From positions 7,192,001-7,256,000 of the forward strand of contig CM059625.1 of assembly GCA_030435675.1 (NCBI GenBank): a DNA stretch of 64,000 nt, written 5' to 3'. Source of the stretch: Steinernema hermaphroditum (lineage: Eukaryota > Nematoda > Chromadorea > Rhabditida > Steinernematidae). The notes beneath the pieces are model-generated. The model made no database searches and had not been told where the DNA came from. It was given only the letters and a program-made list of their open reading frames with translations. Each line of letters begins with the position of its first letter. The first letter of the stretch is position 1. Shown piece by piece: positions 35,570 to 47,815 of this stretch. The translations under genes were made by a program, and so were the position numbers.

Positions 35570-38500
35570 ATAGGTGAAGTACGGCGAGGTCAGTAGCCAC
35601 GGTCAACACGGTCGCCGACGGATTCTCTTGAGCAGCACATACCCCAGGCGCGCGGAGCACTAAGAAGAGTTGCGAATATTTACAAAAAGAGGCAGAGAGC
35701 AGGAAGGCGAACTGGAAGAGCCGGAGTCCACTCACTTGACCATTGGACACTGTGCTTCGTTGACGCTTGGATTGAGGAACTAGCCGCGCAAGACCTCTTT
35801 GCCGGCTGCTTTGCAAGAAGCGGTCTCGCACGACCGTTCCAGTATGGCTCTCGACTGAGGTTCACTGGTAATAGGTGCGGAGCTGAGACGCCCTTCACGG
35901 TAATGGGTCACGTTGATCCCTTCTGCAAGTCTGAGACCTAAGAAAGAAGGTCGCTGTAGGCGAGGAGGCAGCCGAAGCCAGTCTTACTGTGTAGACACGG
36001 AAGGCGGACGTTGGTCAAAAGTTGATAGAAACAGATGCTAGAGGAAGGATGAATGAAACGAGAAAATCGATTATCGCCACTTGCTGGCCAAATTCACCGA
36101 CGTCATAAAGTCTAGAAAAAAGCAATTAATTCAAATGCAAATCAACACACACACGCGCACAGACGCCGCTGTCGCAACTCGCGCACCCATGTGCAATTCG
36201 CTCTTATTGCTGCCTCTCTGAGTAGTCCAGTTTAAAAGTGCACATTTATTGGCATTAGGAGTTTCGCCTGGCCCGCAGCAGTATTTAAATGGGCGTCGGC
36301 GAATCTCTACAATTCAACAGCGTCAAGGTTGCGGCGCTGACAAAGCGCCATGATGAATTTGAAAATCCATGCAAACGAGAATGTCTCAGTAGGCAAGCAA
36401 AGTAAAAAAGGACCGAAAAAGCATTTGTCCAGACCTTAGGTGTCCTGGGCACATACCCTGGCGCAACCGGAACCGAAACCATTGTGTCTGCTGATGAGAG
36501 GCGCCTCCAGCGAGGTGAGCCCCGATCCCTCATCTCGCTCGTCCTATATCACGCGATAATGAAAACGGATGAAGTCTTCAATTTTCATAAAAATGCATTG
36601 ACGTAAACAAAACCATAGAATAACTATCAAAAACAATGACAACTTGATGTCCCAATACGTAATTAAATGTTATTTCTCCTTCCGGGAACTCGGCCCGCCC
36701 TCCTTAGTGCCCTCTGGGCGTGTGCATGCTTCTGCAACTCGATGCGTAATACCCTGATTGCGCGACGGGCCTGATAACAAACTTTCATAGGGATTGAATC
36801 GAGGGATGCCTAAGGACATCAGGGCGACCCGCCGAACCCGTCGACCACTTTAGCCTCACCGCAGTCGGCGCGCTTTCACAAATTAGTGATTCAGCAGATC
36901 CTGGGGACCAAAAATAGCAACAAAGATCGACAGGCCATCGACAAACACAGTGCATATCGTTGCATTCTCGACGCATCCAACAAAAAGTAAACTTCTCGGG
37001 AAGACGATGGATCGCGACTAGATAAACGAGTTCAGAGATCCAGGGCACCGACTACGTGCCACCAACTTATAAGACCTATGACCAAAACAAATGAGCTTAC
37101 AAAGATTTGCGCTACGCGCACTTAATATAAGGCTTCCCAATGGGACATCCCTCAAAGAGCGTTCAATTGTTTTTCTAATTGCGAAGGGTTCTTCATTGTC
37201 TCATGGTGAGCTTTTTATAATTGAACGTCTTCGCCTGCGAGCGAAGCGTCAAAATATGCAAATTGGCGTCTCTTTGCCGTTGGATTGGAGCCGGCAAGTG
37301 CGCAATAATTTTTCGTACGATTGCCACACATGAAGTGTTGATTTATAGGGACCATATAGGATAAACGGTCATTTTTCAAACGAAAATACCATCCACCTTG
37401 CAAACGAGCTTTCAAGGTCCTACGGACACCACCGAAACCGCTCCATCGCAAAGAAAGGTAAATAAAGCAATTTGGAAACCATTTAAGTGCTTTTCATAAG
37501 GCGTTCGGTGACGAAAGATCAGAGAGTAATAGAAGCTCGGGAAGGGAAGGGAGACGCCGTGAAAGGGATGGCGGAGCGCGGGGAAGGGAGACCGCTATTT
37601 CCCTGCGTTTCCCTCGTCTCTCAACGTTCACTCTTGAGTGCTTTATAATGCATAGGTTTCTGCTCTCGTAGGAAGCACTGAGGTAGCAAGTAATTCTCTT
37701 CTATTAGCAAATAGTAAAAGACAAACGAGCAGAGGAAGAGAGTTGCAGGTGCGAGCGAATCTGGACAATTAAAGTGAATTTAGAGACCACGCCCGCCTCG
37801 GTTCCGGACCGACGTAGACGCAGTGAGCGTCGAGACGAGGTTCCTTACCGGAATGAAGTGGCGGACCCCTTACTCTTGGACGGACACGCCTAAGAGATAC
37901 GATCAATCGGCTTGATCGTTTGTTGGGATTGGAGCGAACATGACCAAAGGAGGGATGGTAGCGATTCGTCAACGAGAAGTGCATCTGAGGGGCGTTGCGC
38001 TCCGAATCGATTATGATGTGAAGCACGTTTGACAGAAACTTTTTGGAGTGTCTTTCCTCGACTTCTCAATTGACAACGCGCCTCGGAATGCCGACGACGT
38101 TGACGTCGCCGAGAAAGAAGTTGTGATCCGCCTTGCCCAATTTTTGAACGCCCGCGTGCACGCGAGAAGAGGGAAAATACCGATTCTCCAGAGACTCCAC
38201 ACTTCATCTCCAAAGGATTTAGCACCATCAAAAAACGGGATCGAAGATTGGAAAGCCACGCGCAAGGTTCGTGGCATCGGGAGGCGTTTCCCTTTGCTTG
38301 CTGCCTACGGAACACACTCGAAGCTCGGGCGATCGTCGGAATCGACGAAGATTCTCCGGAACGCAAATATGTCGATAGAACATAAAACAAACACCCAAGC
38401 ACCGAGTCCAGATAGAGGGAGGCGGGCGCGCTGGCAACAGATCTAATTTTAAGGAGATACGCTTACATAAGCGACAATTTGAGGAAAACAAACCAAAACG

Positions 38501-39715
38501 CTGTAAACGGCTGTGTGTACGCTGATTTTTTCACGCTGCGTCGCGAATTCATCGTGGTATTCCGAAATGTATAGCTTATGGGGACAAATCAGAACACAAA
38601 CGGAACGTAAGCAGACGCGAAAGGCTTTCACAGTGCCTCGGAGCTTCGTTTTCTTCTCGTTTCGAAGTGTCATTTGCTATTCATTAGTTCACCGAAGTAA
38701 GTAACTCTGTAACTGGAATTCGACCAATTACGTCGAACATATGAAAACAACGGGCATCAGAAACGCTGGAAACAGCTCCAGAAGAGACGCACCTCCGGAA
38801 TGCAACCGCACATGGAAGGTGGCCACTCTTGCGCGTCGCTAGTGGGTGTGGTCCGCCGAGAGATGTCAGCCTCTGTGCTGGCCCGCGGGTATGGCCCACA
38901 ACAAGCCCACGTCGTCGACTCCGTCCTCGACAGCGACGCCATTGAGGTGGGCGTTTCATAATTACCTGAGAATTCGGCCCTTCGAAAAGGTCCTTTGTTC
39001 GACACGTTGGGGGAATGGAGAGGCCGTCTAAGACCGTGTACTACGCCGAAATTGTTTCTCTCGTAGCACTTTAGAGCAAACGAAGAAAGTTGGACAAAAA
39101 GAAAGAAATTACATTCATCCTGTAATCATCTTGGTATCAAGTCCTAGTTATTGAACAGGCTCTGTAAATAATAATGGTGCAAATCATTGCAAATTCAGTA
39201 CGTTAAAAAATTAAAAATAATAGGGTAATATTAGTGTGGTATCAGTTTTGGGAATGCAGTAAATCTTCACTATTTGATGTGCACTTTTCTCAAGACTGTC
39301 AGTAGTTATATCTATTTTCAAGCCACATGTTGAGAAAAGTGTGCAAAAGATTCGCGAAATTCATTATTTAGTGAGAGAAGTCACGCTAGTTATGTGACTT
39401 CAGAACTTCTTCTACAATGTACTAATACATCAAAATCTTAGATATCTCGAAAACGTTTACTTAACATTAGCACTGATTGAAAATATTCATTTTTGCAAAC
39501 AATTGTATCTTCCTTCTGTACTCCACAATACTCGTTTGCTGCTTGCATCCTCTTCTGTTGCCGTGCGCGCCTGCTGCACGCACGGAAGAGGTCACCGTGC
39601 GGTCGTCATGGCAACAACCAGCGGCGACGCTACGGGCCCCTCATCGGACTGATCTCTCCACTTCGCTCATGTCCTTTGTATAGACTGCGTTCTATTTCCT
39701 CTGCGGCTTTCTGAT
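35570..39715. promoter_or_regulatory. Divergent promoter region between K2P channel and mks-5
   Basis: About 4.1 kb without a convincing coding gene. The K2P-proximal part (35570-35950, minus) has splice-like sites and probably carries 5' untranslated exons. A purine-rich tract lies at 37530-37620. A frame at 38048-38446 (+) of 132 codons is mirrored by a longer frame on the opposite strand; neither resembles a known protein. An imperfect inverted repeat built on CACTTTTCTCAA lies at 39284-39345. Confidence 0.45.
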
Positions 39716-42700
39716 ATGGTGGCCCGTCCCACGGTGGAGCGCTGGAATCGTGGCCAACTCGAAGATGAGTACCACAAGCTGTACAAGCAGAACCTCGACA
39801 TCAAAAAAAGAAACAACGAACTCGAGAAAATGGTGAAACAGTAAGTGTTAGGAACTTGTTGGTTAAGTTCAGCTGGTTTTAGGCTGAATGGACGAATTCG
39901 ACGTACAGTCGGTGATGGAGCTCTCAGTCCACAGACCAAAGCGGACCAGGACGGCGAGCTTTTCGAACTTCAGCGAGAAAACCATTTGCTGAAGCAGAAG
40001 GTTGAGCATTCGCGTTTGTTTCGGTATGAAAAGTCAGATTTAGTTGAAATCTCTCAAACATCAGCTCCTCGTCTACACTCGACCGGGAGCACGTGCCCCC
40101 ATGATTAATTCCATGACAGTAGGTCGTTTCCACGTTTTCCTCGCCAGATCGCAAATTTAGTCGCGAACGTCAGCTCGGCCATCAGTGCGTCCATCTGTGC
40201 CCACTGGGCGACCATCGTCCACGCAAAGGTAAAATGTTCTCGTCCTCGAACATGCATAAATCTGTACAGTATGCGCAAATCTTCCGTTGAGCACCAAGAT
40301 CCGAATGAGAAATCTGATCCTTCATCTAAGCAGATTATGGTGAAACAAGCGACAGGCTCCAAAGAAAAGAAAGGGTTAGTTTATGGCCTACTGAACACAC
40401 ATCTACTTTGACACATAGAACGACTGATTCGAAGCCCGTCATGGCTGCTGACAAGTCACTTGTGATCAAGCTGAACAGAGAACTCAAAGCACGAATGACC
40501 GAAGTTACGGAACTGACATTCAAACTCCGATCTGCTCAAGAGGTAAGAGGACCTAAAAGTTCGCAAACACCAAAATAGATTTTTATTTACTAACTAATTT
40601 CGCTCGCTTACTAACTCACAAGCACTTTGACATAAAGCTAAAAAAATCATCATGGAGACAAAAACACCGATCTGTTCCATCCGGCAACTCTATCCTGTAC
40701 ATCGTAACTATTTGCTATGAGTATAATCGAGTTTCAAGGTAAAATATGTCTCTGAGTTCCACTTGAAAGCAATCGTTTCATTTAATAGCACGGAAACGAC
40801 TTCGAGCATCGAACACAACTGTGCTTATTGCAGAAATTTCAAAAACTCAGGGAAGAGTATGACTCTTGCGTGATGGAACTGGAGTCAACAAGGCATCGGC
40901 TATCTCTTCTGACCGAATCGGATCGCGGTAGCCGAGCGGAAGAGGCTCCACGCCCCGAGGAAGGCTCCATTGTACGCAAGGAACTCGAGATGGTTCGCGA
41001 GGAGAACCGCCTTCTCAGGGAAACAAACGATCGTCTAGTCTCAAAGTGAGTGCAGAAGGCATCACTAGTTTGCCATAAAACTTCTTTAGAGCTTTGGATG
41101 TCGAAGGGTACCGGGGAGCCGACGAGGAGGAAGTGAAGACACTTCAAATGCGTATCTCCGAAATGGAAACGCAGCTGATGGACGCTGAAGCCGAACGTAA
41201 AGGTCTCAGTTCGCACAAAAGAGAATTGGAGAGGGAAAAGCAGAGACTGAACAAGAAAGTGACGAGACTCAGCCAGCAGATCGAAGCTATGAGATCGGAA
41301 AGGATTCCCGTGATGCAGCGTCAAGCGAGCGATGGCGACGACTTGCTAGAAAGGGAAGCGACTCCCTTGACTACAAAGGTACTGCGCAAGAAAACAAATA
41401 TATAAAAAAGCATAACAGAAGAGAAATCTTAATGACGTCATCGGACCGTTGGGGAAGCTTTTCGAAGACGTCACTCTAATGATGGAAACGCGAGCTTCGT
41501 CGGCCCTCTCGTCCGACGAGAAATCAGAATTGTCGAGCACGAGGTATGTCTATGGGCGAGGGAACGCCGTCGCCGCGTGTAAAAATTCTCATTAAGAAGT
41601 TTGCAAAAATGGTGCAGACGGCAGACGTCGTAAAATATTATGGGAGGTCAAGAATTCTTTTAATTAAGTTTACCAAAAGTACTTTCCCGTTGAAAAAAAA
41701 CGGAATCGATAACGGCACCCATAGGATGCCCATGTGAAGCGTTTGAAGAAGCAGTACACTCTTTTGCAGATACCAGAAGATGTACAAGGAACTGTACGAG
41801 GAGCTGGAGAAGGTGCGCAACATGCTGCTCATCCAGCACAGAATCAATCAGCAACAAAGCGAGGAGGTGAGGGATCGGGACTTTCCAGGGGAACACCCTT
41901 GTGCTCTAGATCATCTTGATGACCACAGCCACCGATACTTATAAGCAGGAGTACGAGAGAAAGTTGGGTTATTTGGCCAAGGAGCTGAAGAAGAGGAAAC
42001 AGCGAATTATCTTCCTCGAGGACCAGCTGAAGTCGATCGCCTATGGAAAAGATCTTCGCAGTTTGAACACGGAGAGTATTGTAGGTTTTGAGGAATTTCG
42101 ATGTCCACTCTTAATGACGCATTCTCATTTTAAACGGAATCATACAATGAGGCAATTGTAGGCAGACCTCAGCTTGAGCGAAGATCGACCGAACGAGATA
42201 GAACTGCACTTCTCAAAGCTCACCGTAAACAGTGAGAATTCGTCCGTCTTCAGCAGTCTTCGTCCTCAGCTCTTCATCTCAGTAGAATTTTTCGATTTCG
42301 AACTACAAACGACGGAAGTGTTTCCAGGGCCCGAGTCAGCGACTCCCCTCACTGGCTATTGTCATTGAATTCTTACAGAGTACTCCTCGATTTCTCCACC
42401 ATCTATGACGTCATCGTTTCAAATTTGTTCCTTCACTACGTCGAAACTGTAAGACAAATCGGTTTTGAGGCACTTATCATTTTGTAGGACGGCATTACTG
42501 TGGAATTATATGAAGCAAGGGCGAACACCTACAGTCTTTGCGGTTGTGGCGTGATAAAACTGCGGAGCCTCCTCTCTCTGAAGGCCGAATCGACTCTCAG
42601 TGGAGACATCAAACTCATCTCTGCTGACAAAAGCTGCGAAGTAGGGGCTCTGACGTACTCTTTGTCCGTCAAAGAGGATCTTCTGAAGGCACTTAAGGCA

Positions 42701-45448
42701 CACAAGGTGAGGCTTCGTTCCTCTCCATCATGTATGTCCTTGCAGAAGCAAAGTGTTGCCCGGAGCCTTCTCGTCGAGGAACACGACTCCGCAACGGGAG
42801 AGACGAACGAACTCATATCTACGGTGCATCGCTGCCAAGGACTTAACCTCCTCACAGCCGGTACCTCTGCTCAGCTCTCTCTCTTCGATCTCAGAGTCCC
42901 TTTCAGATAAAAAGGCACCTTCGTCGTATGTAATCTACGAGTTGTTCGACTTTGAGCCCGTCGCCAGTAAGACCATCTACAATAACGCTAACCCCGAGTA
43001 CTCCGCGGTGAACGCCTTCAAAGTTCCTCTCTCTGAGTCCATTCACAACTACCTGAAGTCGACAGAACTGACCATCTCGGTAGTCCAAGTAGACTCATCG
43101 CAGCGACTGGTCCCATCTACCTCCAAGCCCAACGTCATCGGTCGAATCTCTGTACCCCTTTTCCTGCTGGCACGCAACCAGTCCATCACCGGGACCTTTT
43201 CCCTGACAGGAGTAATTAAACAGACTAACAACTGATGTTCATTTCTGTTTCAGACGGACGGAAATATCTCCTCTGCAACCATTGATATTTCCATTCGATG
43301 GCGCTTTGATTACAAATATGCCATGGTTGAAACCATTCCTAGTCTTCCAGAAGTAAGGGTAAGAGTCTCGTTGGAAACCAAAAAAAAACCGTAACCTATG
43401 AAAGAAATGAAATCACGGAATATTTTTATCTATCAACGGTTCTGTGGAATTAACGTTCGGAGAATATCGGCATCTTCTTGAAGTTTACTTTTGAGAGTCC
43501 GTCAGAGATGGGCAACGGCTAACCACTTCCACCGGCTTGTGCTGTGCTCATCTCTGATAATAAAGCCCAGGGGCTAAAAAGTAGAAGTGCAACTAAAGAG
43601 TAGATCAGCGCCGTAAATAATATTTTAAAAGCATGCTGAATAGTTTATCCGAAGACATGAAACACTGTTCTAGGGATCGTCGTCACTGTCAAGTGAATCA
43701 AACGAAGAAGGCGAAGAATTGCTGAAGCGACTCGAAGAAGAGCAGAAAAGAAAACCATTGAGGGTAGCCGTCGTGTCCGACTCATCAAGCGACGAAGATG
43801 ATTACGAAAAACGTAGTCCAATTCATACAAAGAAGCTTAATGAGTAGGTTAGCTTCAAAGGCTCCATTGGTTCTTCCTCTTTCAGTATCAAACAACCGTC
43901 TACGCAATCAATGGAGAGCGAAGAAAACTCAAGCAGTACGATAATCTCGAATGCAGTCAAGAAGGAACCAACTCCTACGCTGATGAATTACCGTAACACA
44001 ACCGACGACGATGAGGACTTCGCGCCTACAGTAAGGATGCCCCAGCACGAAGAGAGCCCGCCTACGACTGCGGCCGACGAAAACAAAGAGGAATACGCAA
44101 ATGGTAACCCCGAGTAGAATGTGCGCCGCACTTCTCTTTTAGAAGAACTGGAAGTGATCTCGGCAGCTCACAGTTCTTTGGCCTCACAGCAGAAGAGTGG
44201 TTCGAAAGATGAGGGGCCTGAGGAGGATAATGCTGAACAAGAGGGCAGCGAGAACGACCTAACAGAAAACGTGGAAAGTCTCCCCGAAGAAGAGATCGTC
44301 GCCGCACCGCCACGATCGTTCATCGCGGACCTTCCGTCCCTAACCGTATTCCTCAAAAACAAACGCTTTTTTCGCTTATGTTTATTATCTTTAGGGAGGT
44401 CCTCCTGTGCCAGCGCCGAGATCCAGAGCGGTGGAGTTTACCGACCCCCTACATCGTTCTATTCCTCGTATGCTAGCCAAGCAAAAACCTGAACGCCTTA
44501 ATCATTTTAGCCAGTGAAAACTCCAGCTATTCCGAGAACGAGACCCCGCGAAAAAGAAGAATGGCCATGTTGAATGCGTTGGCAACACAGCCCGCGAGCG
44601 GTGTCCTCAAAGCTACCGAGAGACTCGACGAATCCACTGTGAGATTTTTTTCACAAGGATTTTTAGGTTAAACTATTTTCAAACATAAAAGGCGCAAAAA
44701 TAGAAAGCCAACGCATTTTCTTTTCAATTCTGCACAACGAGGAACTCGCTGAAATCAGCTCATCGCTTCAACATTAAACCTCACATTCAATGTTAAAACT
44801 GACTTATGCAAAAGTGGTGAAGTGAGAATCTCATGCAGATTAGAGTTACCAAAAATACATCTTTAAAAATATTTAGTCAGACGACGAACAACACGTAGAC
44901 GCCGTCGTCGGAATGCGCATCGGTCGTCTCTCACTTGTGGAAGGTTCGATCCTTGTGCACCCTCAATACGACGGACTGAATATATTCGTCGAATGGAAAT
45001 TCCTCGATTTCCCGCAAGAGGACTGCGAGACTCCAAACTCGCTTCCGCTGCCTCGCAATCAAAGATTTTCGTCTAACTTCGACTTTGTGAAAGGTATCCA
45101 CTGAGAGCAATGTCCATCTAAATTACAATGGCAAATAAAGAGTACGGATTAAACAAGAGGCGGATCTCCTTACTGCGTCAGTGGATCGAACTCGTGATCC
45201 GCCTTGAGTTCTCCCTGGTGACCGATGGAGGCGACGACGGCGAATGCGACGAACTCGGGGTTGCTCAGCTCGACCTTCGCGAGGTCGCCGGTCAGAACTT
45301 CCACAGGATCGAATGTGAGTGGTTCCTGAGAAACAGATACGATGTAGAATCTTCTATTTCAGTCCTCAATGTCGACGGAATTCCTATAGCGGAAATCGAA
45401 GTCGAAATCACTTACTCCAAGATACTGCTGGAATATTTCAATGTTTAA
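39716..45448 (+). CDS. mks-5: MKS-5 / RPGRIP1L ciliary transition-zone scaffold
   Basis: RPGRIP1L/MKS-5 organises the ciliary transition zone. The spliced model has about 25 exons and 1,245 residues, starting MVARPTVERWNRGQLEDEY at 39716. The N-terminal half is coiled coil, from KKRNNELEKMVK through ELEREKQRLNKKVTRLSQQI and KQRIIFLEDQLKSI. An N-terminal C2-like domain follows, with the family signature QLFISVEFFDFELQTTEV and then DFSTIYDVIVSNLFLHYV. A second C2 is seen from SSYVIYELFDFEPV to SVPLFLLARNQS. A long acidic Ser/Glu-rich linker (43673-44640) leads to a C-terminal C2-like/RPGR-interacting region (RIGRLSLVEGS to VEITYSKILLEYF). The intron at 42334-42377 (GTCAGC...TTACAG) is needed to keep frame between FPGPE and VLLDFST. 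A poly(A) signal follows at 45654. DHCR24 lies closely downstream on the same strand. Confidence 0.92.
43503..43556. repeat. Small hairpin with hAT-like termini inside an mks-5 intron
   Basis: The segment starts CAGAGATGGGCAACGGC and ends GTGCTCATCTCTG, whose reverse complement is CAGAGATGAGCAC. CAGAGATGGGCA resembles terminal repeats of hAT-superfamily elements. It is only 54 bp long and no target-site duplication is visible, so it is at most a remnant. Confidence 0.4.
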
Positions 45449-45653
45449 CTATACGCAAACACAAAACACGAAGCCGAATAGAGCAGACCCTTATCGCACC
45501 ACTCTGTTCTATGTCGGTAAAAGAGTTACCTCCGCAGCGTCGAGTCAAAGGTTCCATCAGTCCTTTCCAAGAACGACGATTCCCCGTTATCATTAGAGTG
45601 ATTGGTTAAACGCGTCGATAACTATACGTATAGTCTGTGTATATAGCTGCTTG

Positions 45654-45659
45654 AATAAA
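45654..45659 (+). other. Poly(A) signal AATAAA for mks-5
   Basis: AATAAA lies 206 bases past the mks-5 stop and 62 bases before a CTTCAG acceptor (45716-45721) that sits directly before the next gene's ATG. Confidence 0.6.
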
Positions 45660-45715
45660 TGGTTGCACACTGCGTGGCGTGACTATAACATAACGCGCAT
45701 TCAAGAGCTGTGCAT

Positions 45716-45721
45716 CTTCAG
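45716..45721 (+). promoter_or_regulatory. Candidate trans-splice acceptor for DHCR24
   Basis: CTTCAG is placed two bases before the ATG at 45724. In nematode operons, downstream genes receive a spliced leader at such acceptors about 100 bp after the upstream poly(A) site; the spacing here fits that arrangement. Confidence 0.45.
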
Positions 45722-45723
45722 AG

Positions 45724-47751
45724 ATGGTAGATGTACGGGATCGTCTTCAGTCATTTGCTGTGCGATGGTTGGAAGAGCACCGCGGCTTGGTAATCGTCCT
45801 CTTCTGCCTTCCTGCCAGCTTCGTACGTTCTTTATCGTTCTATGTGACACCTCCCAAAGCTTCAGCTTTTCGATTTGGCGGTCAGACTGCTGAAAACTGT
45901 GGAGCGCATTTTGTGGTTCCATGCAAGTCACTCGGACCGCGTAAGGTCCATTCAGAAAGAGGTCCGTAACTGGAACGCACTGCCGAAAAGCGAACGGAAA
46001 TTGATGTGCATTTCGAAGCCCAACTGGATGAGCCTCTCCACCACTTTCTTTCCAAAGGTGAGATGCAAGCGGTCGTACTTTAGCATCAAAATAATCTTTA
46101 GGATCGCTGCCATCGAATCAATGTGAATTTCGGGAATATTCTGGAATTAGACGAGAACAACTTGACCCTTCGAACGGAGCCTAATGTATCGATCGGGGAA
46201 ATCACAGACTACCTCCTTCGCCGAGGTTATATGTTGGCTGTGTGTTTGGAGATTAAGGACGCAACGGCTGGAGGGTTGGCCTTTGCCGTGGGAATGACCA
46301 CTCATTCACACAAGGTAATCAGGAGACAAGTTGCCATATGTAACGAAAGTGATAGGCTGGCCTTTACCAAGAGACAGTGGTGTGCTTTGAAGTCGTTTTG
46401 GCCGATGGTTCACTGATAACCGTTACGAAGGATAACGAGCATTCCGATCTATTCTACTGCCTGCCGTGGTCCCACGGGACCCTCGGTTTCCTCGTTGCAG
46501 TCACTCTGAAGATTATCAAGGTGAAGCAGTACGTAAGAGTCAACTACATTCCAGTAGGTCTCCATGATAAAAACAGTGAATAGGACGACCTTAAGGTCCA
46601 CTCACAAGAAGAGTACTGTAAGATGCTGATGGATCTGTCCGGAGCGAACGAAACCGGCGTGGAAACCCCTGATTTCTTGGAAGCGACGATCTACAGCAAA
46701 ACAGATGCAGTTATTATGAAGGGCGACTTTGCGGACGTCGACTCTGTACAGAAATGGCGCAAGGTTCCCCTCCTTTCTCTTTGAAATGCTCACGTGAGAA
46801 ATGTGTCAGGTTAATAGGGCTTCTCGTTGGTACAAGCCCTGGTTCTACAAGCACACCGAGCAGTTCCTACACGCCGCGGGGGAGGAATACATTCCTCTGA
46901 AAGACTACCTGTTCCGACACAACCGTGCCATCTTCTGGGTACTCGAATCGATGATTCCCTTCGGAAACCACCCGTTCGTTCGTCTGCTCTTCGGATGGTT
47001 ATGTCCACCGAAGCCAGCTTTCCTGAAATTCACAACAACTCAACTAGTGCGCCAAATGACTTTTAAGAAACAGGTAAAATTCGATGTGAATGAACATCAA
47101 ACACTAACATTACAGGTCTTCCAAGATATCGTGATGCCCCTGGCCACGCTCAAAGACCAAGTGGACAAAGCGACCAAACTCTTCGACACTTTCCCTCTTC
47201 TCGTTTATCCGTGTCGCATCTACAACCACGAACGTGGACCGCAAGGGCAGTTACGGTAAGTGTGATGAAAGTGACGGCTGCGTTCAAATCAGATACATGA
47301 AGTTTCTTACGGTTTCAAAACGTTTGACTTAAGGCCACCACCCTCTGAGCTTCTTGTCCCTGGAACGAACTACGCCATCTACAACGACCTCGGAATTTAC
47401 GGAACTCCAGGTCCTGTAAGGCGGAAAGAGAAGTACAACGCGACTTATGCAATGAGGGAAATGGAAAAGTACGACTACACCAATTACACCACAAACATTT
47501 ACGATTTCATAGGTTCACTCGAGACGTGGGAGGTTATTCGTTCCTCTATGCCGACGTCTTCATGACCGAAAATGAATTCAACGAAATGTTCGACATGACG
47601 CTCTATAACCAGGTACCCCCGCTAACACTGACGTTTCAATGAATCCACCGTTGAGATGCGCAAACGCTATGGCGGAGAGGGTGCATTCCCCAACCTTTTC
47701 GAAAAAATCAAGCCTGAAGTTGATGTTATTGCTTTGGGACAAGAAGACTGA
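45724..47751 (+). CDS. dhcr24: Delta(24)-sterol reductase (DHCR24, FAD-dependent)
   Basis: DHCR24 reduces the C24 side-chain double bond of sterols, using FAD, at the ER membrane. Nematodes cannot make sterols de novo, so the enzyme would process dietary (phyto)sterols. The model has about ten exons and 525 residues. A hydrophobic N-terminal segment (GLVIVLFCLPASFLFDLAV across the first intron) is followed by RVRSIQKEVRNWN. The FAD-binding domain shows NVNFGNILELDENN, EPNVSIGEITDYLL, TAGGLAFAVGM and THSHKAGLYQE. Next come FEVVLADGSLITV, DLFYCLPWSHGTLGFLVAV and the C-terminal half (WYKPWFYKHTEQFL, IFWVLESMIPFGNHP, GYSFLYADVFMTENEF). The stop is TGA at 47749-47751. Order and length match human DHCR24. 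It probably forms an operon with mks-5 and is convergent with ACOT8, with a 64-bp gap between stop codons. Confidence 0.95.
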
Positions 47752-47815
47752 ATGCAGTTCGACCGGTTCCCAATCATTATCTGGCTTTTTATAAATGCTA
47801 CGATCCATCATAATC

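Noticed and set aside
37890..38446. Overlapping frames of 132 (+) and 170 (-) codons upstream of the K2P gene
   Set aside because: They overlap antisense, lack splice support and recognisable domains; GC-rich composition explains the openness.
39284..39345. Inverted repeat CACTTTTCTCAA...TTGAGAAAAGTG as a microRNA hairpin
   Set aside because: The stem is only about 12 bp with a long AT-rich loop; no known seed.
42300..42380. Apparent frameshift in mks-5 between FELQTTEV and DFSTIYDV
   Set aside because: A 44-nt intron with donor GTCAGC and acceptor TTACAG resolves it with correct phase.
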